The position numbers and the translations under genes were made by a program. Positions 25,141 to 33,286 of a stretch of DNA of 64,000 nt are shown in pieces. Origin of the DNA: CAVRJC01 sp963721435 (GTDB taxonomy: Bacteria; Actinomycetota; Acidimicrobiia; IMCC26256; DASPTH01). The stretch's first letter is position 1. Every line of letters begins with the position of its first letter. The notes beneath the pieces were generated by a model. It was given only the letters and a program-made list of their open reading frames with translations. It was not told the DNA's origin and did no database searches. The DNA lies in contig CAVRJC010000004.1 of NCBI GenBank assembly GCA_963721435.1, positions 313,476-377,475 on the forward strand, read 5' to 3'.

Positions 25141-25596
25141 ATGATCAGACGGTGGGCGCCGTGGATCGCGCTGGCGGCGGTCGTCGCGGTGGTGCTCGCG
25201 ATCACGCTGTGGCCGAGTGGTGCACGCAGCGACGCCGAGCGCGCGCACGACCTCGAGGCGCAGATCAAGTGCCCCGAGTGCCAGGGCCTTTCGGTCGCCG
25301 ACAGCCAGGCCACCACGTCGCAGGCGATCCGTGCCGACATCAAGCGGCGGATCGCGAAGGGCCAGAGTGACGCGCGGATCCGTCAGGTCTACGTCGACAC
25401 GTACGGGTCGTCGATCCTGCTCGCGCCGCAGGGCTCCGGGCTCGGGCTCATCGTGTGGGTGCTTCCGGTGCTCGTGCTCGCGCTGGGCGCTGCCGGCATC
25501 GTGTTCGCGCTGGCGCGGAACCGGCGGGAGCCTCGTCTGCGTTCCACTGTGGCCGACGAGGAGCTGATCGCGCGCGAGCGCGGCGAGGAAGCATGA
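25141..25596 (+). CDS. ccmH: Cytochrome c maturation protein CcmH (CycL-like)
   Basis: The 151-residue protein has an N-terminal TM helix, then the CcmH/CycL domain with redox motif IKCPECQGLSVADSQ. It continues with RRIAKGQSDARIRQVYVDTYGSSILLAPQGSG, and a second TM helix ends in an ExR-rich tail. CcmH keeps apocytochrome cysteines reduced and assists CcmF. It is separated from ccmG by 9 bp and overlaps the following gene by 4 bp. Confidence 0.93.
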   Translation: MIRRWAPWIALAAVVAVVLAITLWPSGARSDAERAHDLEAQIKCPECQGLSVADSQATTSQAIRADIKRRIAKGQSDARIRQVYVDTYGSSILLAPQGSGLGLIVWVLPVLVLALGAAGIVFALARNRREPRLRSTVADEELIARERGEEA

Positions 25597-26492
25597 GCAC
25601 GAATCCGAAGAAGCCGAGGAAGCCCGACGCCGCCCGCCTTCCCGATGCCGAGCGCGAGCAGCTGGAGCAGGAGCGCGACTTCCTGCTCCGATCGCTCGAC
25701 GACCTCGAGCTCGAGCACGAGAGCGGCGGGATCGACGACGAGTCGTACACCGAGCTGCACGACGACTACACCGCGCGCGCGGCAGCTGCGATCCGGGCGC
25801 TGCGCGACGGCGTCGACAACCGGCCGGCCCCGGCGCCGCCGGTGCCCACGAAGCGTCGCGTCGCGGTCATCGCCGCGGTGGTGGTGTTCGCGATCGTGGC
25901 CGGAGTTGCGTTGGCCGCGGCGCTCGGCGCGCGACTCCCGGGGCAGACCGCGTCGGGGAACTCGCAGGCGGCGAGCACGAAGGTCACCACGAAGGAGCTC
26001 AAGGCGCGGATCACCGAGCTGGAAGCGAAGGCGAACGCGGACCCGAACGACTATCAGACCCGCCTCGATCTCGCGCGGGCGTACGAGCAGAACAACGATC
26101 CCGTCAACGCGCTCAAGCAGTCCGATGCGGCGATCAAGATCGATCCCAACCGGCCGGAGGCGCACGCCAACGCGGGACGGCTGCTGTACCTCTCGTCCCA
26201 GAGCGCGACGTCCGACAGCGACCGCAGCTCGCTCATCGCCAGTGCGAAGGCGGGCTTCGACACCGCAATTGCGGTCGGGCCGGACTATGCGGACACTTAC
26301 TACTTCCGCGGCGTGCTCTACGCGTTGGCGCTGCGCGACTTCGCCCGGTCGCAGGTCGACCTCCAGAACTATCTCGTGCGCGCGCCGAACGGCCAGTGGT
26401 CGAATCCGGCGCGCACGTTGCTCACGCAGGTCACGGAGGCGCTGACGCCGTCGACTACCGTCGTCCCTCCCGCCACGACCAAGAAGAAGTAG
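25593..26492 (+). CDS. CcmI-like TPR protein
   Basis: The 299-residue protein has a charged cytoplasmic coiled N-terminus (EREQLEQERDFLLRSLDDLELEHESG) and a TM helix near residue 95. Tetratricopeptide-like repeats follow (NDYQTRLDLARAYEQNNDPVNALKQSDAAIKIDP and a second copy near residue 225). The domain order matches CcmI/NrfG-type apocytochrome chaperones, whose TPRs hold the cytochrome C-terminus. It overlaps ccmH by 4 bp and is the last ccm gene. The name CcmI is by position and domain order. Confidence 0.78.
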   Translation: MSTNPKKPRKPDAARLPDAEREQLEQERDFLLRSLDDLELEHESGGIDDESYTELHDDYTARAAAAIRALRDGVDNRPAPAPPVPTKRRVAVIAAVVVFAIVAGVALAAALGARLPGQTASGNSQAASTKVTTKELKARITELEAKANADPNDYQTRLDLARAYEQNNDPVNALKQSDAAIKIDPNRPEAHANAGRLLYLSSQSATSDSDRSSLIASAKAGFDTAIAVGPDYADTYYFRGVLYALALRDFARSQVDLQNYLVRAPNGQWSNPARTLLTQVTEALTPSTTVVPPATTKKK

Positions 26493-26501
26493 GAGCGCGC
26501 C

Positions 26502-26975
26502 ATGGCCCAGCCCCCCGCCACCGAGATCGACGCCTCGAAGCTGTACCGCGCCACGGTCACCACCGACCGCGGGGTGATGGTCATGGACCTCGATCCCAAG
26601 CTCGCGCCGAACACGGTCAACAACTTCGTCGCGCTGGCGCGTCAGGGCTACTACGACGGCCTCACGTTCCACCGGGTGGTTCCCGACTTCGTGATCCAGG
26701 GCGGTTGCCCGGAAGGCAGCGGACGCGGCGGCCCCGGCTACAAGTTCGCCGACGAGCCGGTGAACGGTGAGTACACGCTGGGCGCGGTGGCGATGGCCAA
26801 CGCGGGGAAGAACACGAACGGCAGCCAGTTCTTCGTCTGCATCGACGACTGCTCGCGCAAGCTCACCAAGGACTACAACCTCTTCGGGTACGTCGTCGAC
26901 GGCATGGATGTCGCGCTGGCCACGCAAGTGGGCGACGTGATGCAGACGGTCGTCATCGAGGAGCGCGACGCCTGA
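26502..26975 (+). CDS. Cyclophilin-type peptidyl-prolyl cis-trans isomerase
   Basis: The 157-residue cyclophilin has FHRVVPDFVIQGG and NGSQFFV, including the catalytic Arg and the substrate-binding Gln/Phe residues. There is no signal peptide, so it is cytoplasmic. It catalyses proline isomerisation during folding. It starts 9 bp after the CcmI-like gene, so it may be co-transcribed with the ccm operon. The stop codon lies at the start of a 24-bp tandem duplication. Confidence 0.93.
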   Translation: MAQPPATEIDASKLYRATVTTDRGVMVMDLDPKLAPNTVNNFVALARQGYYDGLTFHRVVPDFVIQGGCPEGSGRGGPGYKFADEPVNGEYTLGAVAMANAGKNTNGSQFFVCIDDCSRKLTKDYNLFGYVVDGMDVALATQVGDVMQTVVIEERDA

Positions 26976-27021
26976 CTCCGTGTCTGAACGGAAGGCCGAC
27001 TCCGTGTCCGAACGGAAGGCT
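26974..27021 (+). repeat. 24-bp tandem duplication
   Basis: Two adjacent 24-bp units at 26974-26997 and 26998-27021 start GACTCCGTGTC and differ at two positions. The first unit contains the stop codon of the cyclophilin gene. They end 11 bp before the DUF2236 start and may be a recent slippage event. Confidence 0.8.
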
Positions 27022-27032
27022 GGCGTGATGCG

Positions 27033-27831
27033 ATGACCGACGCGGGGTACTTCGGCCCGAACTCAGTGGCGTGGCGGCTCCACTCCGATCCGGTCATGCT
27101 CGCGGGCGGGATGCGCGCGCTGCTCGTGCAGGCGCTCAACCCGCGCGCGATGGCCGCGGTGGACCAGTTCGGCAAGTTCCGAGAAGACCCCTGGGGCCGG
27201 CTCGAACGCACGAGCAACTTCGTCCTCGCGACCACGTTCGGCGATACCGCAACCGCGGACGCCGCGGCCGCGCGCGTGCGCTCGGTGCACTCGCGCATCT
27301 TCGGCGTCGACCCCTACACCGGCACGGCGTACTCCGCCACCGATCCCGATCTGCTGCTTGTGGATCCACGCGGTGGAAGTGGAGTCGTTCGTCGTCGCGT
27401 ACCGCGCCTACGCGGGGCACCTGTCGCGCGCCGACGCCGACCGCTACGTCGCGGAGATGGCTCGCGTCGCCGAGATGGTCGAGCTCCCACCGTCGATGGC
27501 CCCGCGTTCGATGGGCCAGCTCCACGACTACCTGAATTCGGTCACGGGGCTCGCGGTCACACCGGCGGCACGCGACGGCCTGCGCACCGTGCTCGCCCCG
27601 CCGATGCCGTTGCTGCTCCGGCCCGCGTGGGCGATTCCGGCCACCGCCGCGATCGCGATCCTGCCCGGCTACGCGCGCCGCATGTACCGGATCCCGTGGT
27701 TCCCGCCCGCGACGATTCCCGTGCGCGCCGGCGTCTTCGGCCTCAGCCGAGTGTTGATCCGGGTACGCCCGCGTCACCCGATGGTGCGAGAGGCGCGAGA
27801 ACGCGTGCAGGGTCCGCCCGCCGCCGCATGA
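27033..27831 (+). CDS. DUF2236/MpaB-type oxygenase-like protein, frameshifted
   Basis: The N-terminus reads SVAWRLHSDPVMLAGGMRALLVQALNPRAMAAV and, after a frame change near 27355, continues WIHAVEVESFVVAYRAYAG. Together these match DUF2236 (MpaB/latex-clearing oxygenase-like) proteins, which carry heme. Removing one T in CTGCTTGTGG restores the frame as LLLWIHAVEVES. The joined length is about 265 residues. The physiological substrate is unknown. The end overlaps the convergent TauE/SafE gene by 89 bp. Confidence 0.75.
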
Positions 27832-28675
27832 CCACGAAGGCAGTCACCGCGGCCGCGCCGAGCGCGACTCCCATCACGGTCGCGAGCGCTTCGTCGGGGA
27901 CGTTGAGGAGCTTGAGTGCCGACAGCGTGAGCACCAGCACGAGAATGGGCCGGATCACCACGTCGGGTGCGCGCGACGAGACGTGCGCGCCGATGATCAC
28001 GCCGGGGATGCTGCCGAGCAGCAACGAGCCGGTGAGCGCGAGCTCGAACTCGCCCCAGATCAGGTGACCGATCGCGGCCGCCACGACGAGTGGCACTGCC
28101 TGCACGAGGTCGGTCCCGACCAGCTCCTTGCCCGAGAGCATCGGGTACAGGAGCATCAGCGCCACGATCATCAGCGAGCCTGATCCCACCGATGTCATGC
28201 CGACGATCAACCCGCCGAAGAAGCCGATCATGACCGTCGGGACGATGCGCACCGGCACCCGTGTGGCTGCGTCGCCTTCGACGTTGCCCTCGTGGCGGGC
28301 GGCGATCACCGCACGCATCACCATCGCCGACGCGGCGATGAGGAGCACCACACCCAGGATCACCTTGATGTTGGCGCCCACGCCGTCGCCGAGATGCGAG
28401 ATCACGTACGAGCCCACGAGCGCGCCGGGTACAGAGCCCAGCGCGAGTGACTTCACGAGACCGGCATGCACCGTGCCCCGGCGGAAGTGGATCGTGCCGC
28501 CGATCGGCTTCATCACCACCGCGGCGACGAGATCGCTCGAGACCGCGGCCAACGGGGAGATCCCGAAGCCGAGGACCAGAATGGGGGTCATGAGCGCACC
28601 TCCGCCCATACCGGTGAGACCGACGACCACGCCCACGATCAGTCCGGCGAGCGAGATCCAGAGGTCGATGTGCAC
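27743..28675 (-). CDS. TauE/SafE-family sulfite/anion exporter
   Basis: The 310-residue protein has about eight TM helices and two repeated family halves, each with the G-rich motif: VVVGLTGMGGGALMTPIL and LIVGMTSVGSGSLMIVAL. These proteins export sulfite or other organosulfur anions. It is divergent from the Rrf2 regulator gene with only 59 bp between, so the regulator probably controls it. The unusually charged and proline-rich C-terminal tail (ARVLAPLAPSGD) lies opposite the DUF2236 gene end. Confidence 0.88.
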   Translation of the reverse strand: MHIDLWISLAGLIVGVVVGLTGMGGGALMTPILVLGFGISPLAAVSSDLVAAVVMKPIGGTIHFRRGTVHAGLVKSLALGSVPGALVGSYVISHLGDGVGANIKVILGVVLLIAASAMVMRAVIAARHEGNVEGDAATRVPVRIVPTVMIGFFGGLIVGMTSVGSGSLMIVALMLLYPMLSGKELVGTDLVQAVPLVVAAAIGHLIWGEFELALTGSLLLGSIPGVIIGAHVSSRAPDVVIRPILVLVLTLSALKLLNVPDEALATVMGVALGAAAVTAFVVMRRRADPARVLAPLAPSGDAGVPGSTLG

Positions 28676-28734
28676 GAGCCACTTCCATTCGCTACTAATA
28701 CAACTGGTTCGATGAACAATAGCGCACTTCTCTC
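28676..28734. promoter_or_regulatory. Divergent TauE / Rrf2 promoter region
   Basis: This 59-bp gap is markedly AT-rich for the window (CTACTAATACAACTGGTTCG). It must hold both divergent promoters and probably the Rrf2 operator. AACTGGTT at its centre is a partial palindrome. No exact -35/-10 pair is convincing. Confidence 0.4.
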
Positions 28735-29190
28735 ATGAGGGTCACCGCGAAGGCCGACTACGCGGTGCGGGCGGTGGCGGAGCTGGCGGCGGCCGGCGAC
28801 GAGTTCGTCAAGGCCGACGAGGTCGCGCGCCGCCAGGACATCCCGCGGCACTTCCTCGACAACATCCTCAGCGATCTCCGGCGGGCCGGGATCGTGGCTA
28901 CGCAGCGGGGCGCGGAGGGCGGCTCCAAGCTCGCCCGTCCCGCGAAGGACGTCACCATCGCCGACGTCATGCGCGCCACCGAGGGCCCGCTCGCCGCGGT
29001 GCGCGACATCCGGCCGGAGCAACTCGTGTACGACGGCGCGGCCGAGAGCCTGCCGAAGGTGTGGGTCGCAGTGCGCGCTTCGTTGCGCAACGTGCTCGAG
29101 CGCGTCACCGTCGCCGACCTGGTGGCCGATCGCCTGCCGCGCTCCGTCGAGAAGCTGCTGGACGACCCCGAGGCCTGGAAGGTCCACTGA
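28735..29190 (+). CDS. Rrf2-family transcriptional regulator without Fe-S cysteines
   Basis: The 151-residue winged-helix protein starts MRVTAKADYAVRAVAELA and has the recognition region DEVARRQDIPRHFLDNILSDLRRAGIV and GGSKLARP, as in IscR/CymR/NsrR. There is no cysteine at all, so it cannot hold an Fe-S cluster in the usual way and is more like CymR, a sulfur-metabolism regulator. The divergent TauE exporter fits a sulfur link, by inference. It may also affect aconitase, 90 bp downstream. Confidence 0.88.
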   Translation: MRVTAKADYAVRAVAELAAAGDEFVKADEVARRQDIPRHFLDNILSDLRRAGIVATQRGAEGGSKLARPAKDVTIADVMRATEGPLAAVRDIRPEQLVYDGAAESLPKVWVAVRASLRNVLERVTVADLVADRLPRSVEKLLDDPEAWKVH

Positions 29191-29231
29191 CGCGGCGTAG
29201 CCTGCAACGGAGAGAGGTAGGCGCACGAGAA

Positions 29232-29253
29232 GCCCGCAGCATCCGGTGCGGGC
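29232..29253 (+). promoter_or_regulatory. Hairpin in the aconitase leader
   Basis: GCCCGCA 29232-29238 and TGCGGGC 29247-29253 form a perfect 7-bp stem with an 8-nt loop, 27 nt before the aconitase ATG. It could act in RNA or as an operator. Confidence 0.4.
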
Positions 29254-29280
29254 ACAGACGCAGACGCGGGAGATCGGATC

Positions 29281-31557
29281 ATGGCCGAGACAGTCGGGCC
29301 CACCACGCCCATCGAGCTCATCGAAGCCGTATACGCCCGGTACCCGAAGGCCACGGCCGCCGCCCGCCGCCGCCTCGGCCGTCCGCTGACGTTCGCGGAG
29401 AAGGTGCTGTTCGCCCACGCCGACGATCCCGCCACCGTGGGCGTCGAGCGGGGCGTCGACTACGCCGACTACCGGCCCGACCGCGTGGCGATGCAGGACG
29501 CCACCGCGCAGATGGCGCTGCTCCAGTTCATGACCGCGGGGCTGCCCACGGTGCAGGTGCCGTCGACGGTGCACTGCGACCACCTCATCCAGGCGCGCGT
29601 CGGCGCCGACATCGACCTCGAGAGCGCGCTCGACGTGAACTCCGAGGTCTACGAGTTCCTGCGCTCGGTCTCGGCGAAGTACGGGATCGGGTTCTGGAAG
29701 CCCGGTTCCGGGATCATCCACCAGGTCGTGCTCGAGCAGTACGCGTTCCCCGGCGGGATGATGATCGGCACCGACAGCCACACGCCCAACGCCGGTGGCC
29801 TCGGCATGGTGGCGATCGGCGTGGGCGGTGCGGACGCCGTCGACGTGATGGCGGGCTGGCCGTTCAACACGCGCGTCCCGAAGCTGATCGGCGTGCACCT
29901 CCGCGGGTCGCTCTCGGGCTGGGCCGCGGCGAAGGACATCATCCTGAAGGTCGCGGGCATCCTCACGGTCAAGGGCGGCACCGGCGCGATCGTCGAGTAC
30001 TTCGGCGAGGGCGCCGAGTCCATCTCCGCGACCGGCAAGGCCACGATCTGCAACATGGGCGCCGAGATCGGCGCCACGTGCTCGCTGTTCCCGTACGACG
30101 CGCGCTCGGCCGCCTACCTCAAGGCGACCGGACGCGAGGCGCTGGCGGATCTCGCCGACGCGCACGCGGAGCACCTCCGCATCGACCCCGAGATCGCGGC
30201 CGAGCCCGAGCGCTACTTCGACCGCGTGATCGACATCAACCTCGACGAGCTCGAGCCGCACCTCGTCGGCCCGCACACCCCCGACCTCGACCGGCCGATC
30301 TCCGACGTCGGCCGCGCGGCGCGGGAAGAGGGCTACCCACTCGACATCAGCTACGCGCTCGTCGGGTCGTGCACGAACTCGTCGTACGAAGACATCGGCC
30401 GCGCGGCACACGTCGCGCGACAGGCCAAGGCGCACGGCATGAAGGTCGCGACGCCGTTGCTCATCACGCCGGGCTCGGAGCAGGTGCGCGCGACGATCGC
30501 GCGCGACGGCCTACTCGCCGACCTCGAGGCGATCGGCGCGACGGTGCTGGCGAACGCGTGCGGCCCGTGCATCGGGCAGTGGCAGCGCGACGACATCACG
30601 CCCGGTGAGCGGAACACCATCGTCTCGTCGTTCAACCGCAACTTCCCGGCGCGCAACGACGGCAACGCGGCCACGCTCTCGTTCATCGGCTCACCCGAGA
30701 CCGTCACCGCGATGGCGCTCACCGGTCGGCTCGACGTCGACTTCGTGCACGAGCCCCTCATCGCGCCCGACGGCACGGCGGTCAGTCTCGAGGCGCCGAC
30801 GGCCGACGAGCTCCCGGCGCGCGGCTTCGATCCCGGCGAGTCCGGGTTCCAGGCGCCCGCGGCCGACCCTTCGTCGGTCACGGTCGTCGTGGCCCCCGGC
30901 TCCGACCGGCTCGAGCTGCTCGAGCCCTTTGCGGCGTGGGACGGCAACGATTTCCTGGGCATGCAGGTGCTCGTGAAGGCAGTGGGGAAGTGCACCACCG
31001 ACCACATCTCACCCGCCGGCCCGTGGCTCAAGTACCGCGGTCACCTCACCAACATCTCGGGCAACCTGTTCAGCGGCGCCAACAACGCCTTCGCGCTCGA
31101 CAAGCCCGGCATGGGTGTCGACGTGCGTGACGGCTCGGTCGTGCCCCTGCCCGACCTGGCGCGTGCGTACAAGGAGTCGCGGATCTCCTGGGTCGCGATC
31201 GGTGACGAGAACTACGGCGAGGGCTCGTCGCGTGAGCACGCGGCGATGGAGCCGCGGTTCATGAACGGTCGCGCGGTCATCGTGCGTTCGTTCGCGCGCA
31301 TCGCCGAGGCCAACCTGAAGAAGCAGGGTGTGCTCGCGCTCACGTTTGCGAACCCCGACGACTACGAGCGCGTGCGGGTCGACGACACCGTCGACGTCGT
31401 CGGCCTGGCCGACCTCGCGCCGGGCCGACCGGTCACGGTGCGGCTGCACCACGCCGACGGCTCCACCGACGAGATCTCGACGACGCACACGATGTCGGAC
31501 GAGCACATCGCGTGGTTCCGCGCCGGGTCGGCGCTCAACGTGCTGAAGGGCGATTGA
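29281..31557 (+). CDS. Aconitate hydratase, mitochondrial-type
   Basis: The 758-residue protein has the [4Fe-4S] ligands in GSCTNSSYEDI and NACGPCIGQW. It has HCDHLIQA and GTDSHTPNAGG in the first domains and GDENYGEGSSREHAA in the swivel domain. It isomerises citrate and isocitrate in the TCA cycle. Length and motif order place it with mitochondrial-type (not AcnA/IRP-type) aconitases. It is downstream of an Rrf2 regulator, which is notable for an Fe-S enzyme. It overlaps the next gene by 4 bp (TTGA). Confidence 0.95.
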   Translation: MAETVGPTTPIELIEAVYARYPKATAAARRRLGRPLTFAEKVLFAHADDPATVGVERGVDYADYRPDRVAMQDATAQMALLQFMTAGLPTVQVPSTVHCDHLIQARVGADIDLESALDVNSEVYEFLRSVSAKYGIGFWKPGSGIIHQVVLEQYAFPGGMMIGTDSHTPNAGGLGMVAIGVGGADAVDVMAGWPFNTRVPKLIGVHLRGSLSGWAAAKDIILKVAGILTVKGGTGAIVEYFGEGAESISATGKATICNMGAEIGATCSLFPYDARSAAYLKATGREALADLADAHAEHLRIDPEIAAEPERYFDRVIDINLDELEPHLVGPHTPDLDRPISDVGRAAREEGYPLDISYALVGSCTNSSYEDIGRAAHVARQAKAHGMKVATPLLITPGSEQVRATIARDGLLADLEAIGATVLANACGPCIGQWQRDDITPGERNTIVSSFNRNFPARNDGNAATLSFIGSPETVTAMALTGRLDVDFVHEPLIAPDGTAVSLEAPTADELPARGFDPGESGFQAPAADPSSVTVVVAPGSDRLELLEPFAAWDGNDFLGMQVLVKAVGKCTTDHISPAGPWLKYRGHLTNISGNLFSGANNAFALDKPGMGVDVRDGSVVPLPDLARAYKESRISWVAIGDENYGEGSSREHAAMEPRFMNGRAVIVRSFARIAEANLKKQGVLALTFANPDDYERVRVDDTVDVVGLADLAPGRPVTVRLHHADGSTDEISTTHTMSDEHIAWFRAGSALNVLKGD

Positions 31558-31958
31558 CCGCCTGGTACATCTACCGCGGCGGTGACGCGAAGGGCGATCT
31601 CCACGCGCGCTTCGACCACGACGCGGCACCGCTCGCGGGCAGGCCGGAGTACGAGATCCAGATCGGGCTCGCGGTGCCACTGCTCGACCCCGGTCCCGAC
31701 GGCCTGCCGCAGGACGACGAGCTGCCCGCGCTCGACGCCATCGAGCGGGTCGTGGTGGAGGAGGCGGGTGACCGGGCGGTGCTGGTCGGCGTGATCTCGA
31801 CCGGTGGGGTGCGCGAGTTCGTGCTCTACACCGGTGACGGCCAGTGGCTGGAGGAGTTCCAGGGCGCGGTCTCGGCCGCGGTCGGCACCCACGAGGTCCA
31901 GATGATGGCGCGGCGCGATCCGGAATGGCTCGTGTACCGCGCGTTCGTCAAGACCTGA
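31554..31958 (+). CDS. DUF695-like protein
   Basis: TTG 31554 overlaps the aconitase stop (TTGA), giving 134 residues with no membrane segment. The strand/helix pattern (PEYEIQIGLAVPL, DAIERVVVEEAGDRAVLVGVISTGGVREFVLYTG, EVQMMARRDPEWLVYRAFV) resembles the DUF695 family, whose function is unknown. Translational coupling to aconitase suggests co-expression, not a proven link. It ends 11 bp into the convergent radical SAM gene. Confidence 0.65.
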   Translation: MTAWYIYRGGDAKGDLHARFDHDAAPLAGRPEYEIQIGLAVPLLDPGPDGLPQDDELPALDAIERVVVEEAGDRAVLVGVISTGGVREFVLYTGDGQWLEEFQGAVSAAVGTHEVQMMARRDPEWLVYRAFVKT

Positions 31959-33282
31959 GCCGCACGACCTGTGCCTCGGTGGGCTCTGCGCAGCAGAACC
32001 AGCTCTCGCTGAGGTGCGGGCGATCGAGCCGGGTTGGCAGGACGTCGACCGGCGGCGCGCCCGCGGCGGCGCGCAGCCGCTCGTAGGTCGCGGTGGCGGG
32101 CGCGCCGGTTGCGGCGTCGGCCTCCACGATCGCGGCGAACTCCTGCTGGAGCGCGTCGACCGCTGGGTCGGCGGCCTGCCACGTGTAGGTGAGGCGCTGG
32201 TCGTCCCACGCGCCGAGGTGGGGCGCGAGGTCGGGATGGGCGAGCAGCAGCGAACCGCGGGGGAGGAGCAGGCGGATCGAGAACTGCACCGGGTCGACGC
32301 TGCCGATCAGGTCGTGCTCGTGCACGAAGTCGAGCAACGCGATCACGTCGTCGATCGTCGTCCACGGTGTGAACGGCAGGAACGACGGGCGCACGTCGAT
32401 GCCGAACGAGCGAAGCCGGGTGACGGCCTCCGCAGCTTCGGCCGCGGTGTGCCCCTTGTCGAGGCGCTCGAGGATCGCGTCGTTCACCGACTCGAACGCC
32501 GACACCACGAAGATGCAGCCCGCGTCTGCGAGCTCCGGCCACAGGTCGGCGTGCCGCAGCACGTGCTCGACCTTCACGGTGCAGTCGAACGTGAGCTGCG
32601 GGAAGCGGGCGTGCATCGCGCGCACGACGCGCATCGAGTGCTGGGGCGCGTTGAGGAAGTCGGGATCACCGAATGTGATGTGCGTGGCCCCGGCGGTGAC
32701 GAGTTGCTCGATGTCCGCGAGCACCGCGGCCTCGTCGGTGACGCGGACCCGGCCGTCGTACACGACCGGAACCGGGCAGTGACGGCACCGGTGGGCGCAG
32801 CCGCGGCTCGCTTCGACCGACCCGACGAGGCGTGTGGTCTCGCCGTCGACCAGGTGCGCGTACCGGTCCAGCGGAGGGAGCAGGCTACGTGCAGGCAGCG
32901 GCGCGCCGGGTGCCGAGGCGTCGCGGCCGAGTTGGACGGTGGCCGTGGTGGTGCCGTGCTCCACCCAGTCGACGAGCGCGACCTCGTACTCGCCCGCGAT
33001 CACGACGTCGGCGACGTCGTCGCACATGCCGGCGTACAGCCCGTAGCAGCAGATGGGCGCGTCGATCTCGACCGCGAGCTCGCGGACCATGCGGGTCGCG
33101 GTGTGCATGGGTACCGAGAACGCGACCTTGTCGGCCCACCGCCCGAGCTCGGGATCCCATGGCTCGACGGAGACGTCGATGGCCCGGACATCGTGGCCGC
33201 GTGCGAGCAGCTGCGCGGCCGGGCCCGCGAGGTTGCGCGGCTGATGGCCGAGCTCGTAGGTCGCGACGAGGAGTATGCGCAC
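31948..33282 (-). CDS. CCAEP-tail radical SAM protein
   Basis: This 444-residue protein has an N-terminal B12-binding-like alpha/beta domain (residues 1-125, no obvious cobalamin histidine). A radical SAM barrel follows, with cluster motif SRGCAHRCRHCP (Cys162, 166, 169). It ends in WFCCAEPTEAQVVRLRS, the CCAEP tail of the CUAEP/CCAEP-tail radical SAM family, in which the first or second position may be selenocysteine in other members; here both codons are TGC. The reaction is unknown. It is 4 bp downstream of an ATP-grasp gene, so the two probably act on one substrate. Confidence 0.8.
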   Translation of the reverse strand: MRILLVATYELGHQPRNLAGPAAQLLARGHDVRAIDVSVEPWDPELGRWADKVAFSVPMHTATRMVRELAVEIDAPICCYGLYAGMCDDVADVVIAGEYEVALVDWVEHGTTTATVQLGRDASAPGAPLPARSLLPPLDRYAHLVDGETTRLVGSVEASRGCAHRCRHCPVPVVYDGRVRVTDEAAVLADIEQLVTAGATHITFGDPDFLNAPQHSMRVVRAMHARFPQLTFDCTVKVEHVLRHADLWPELADAGCIFVVSAFESVNDAILERLDKGHTAAEAAEAVTRLRSFGIDVRPSFLPFTPWTTIDDVIALLDFVHEHDLIGSVDPVQFSIRLLLPRGSLLLAHPDLAPHLGAWDDQRLTYTWQAADPAVDALQQEFAAIVEADAATGAPATATYERLRAAAGAPPVDVLPTRLDRPHLSESWFCCAEPTEAQVVRLRS

Positions 33283-33286
33283 GGGG

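Noticed and set aside
29232..29253. Iron-responsive element
   Set aside because: The loop does not match the CAGUGN hexaloop and there is no bulged C; animal IREs are not expected in this organism.
31948..32010. Selenocysteine in the radical SAM tail
   Set aside because: Both codons at the CCAEP position are TGC; no in-frame TGA is read through.
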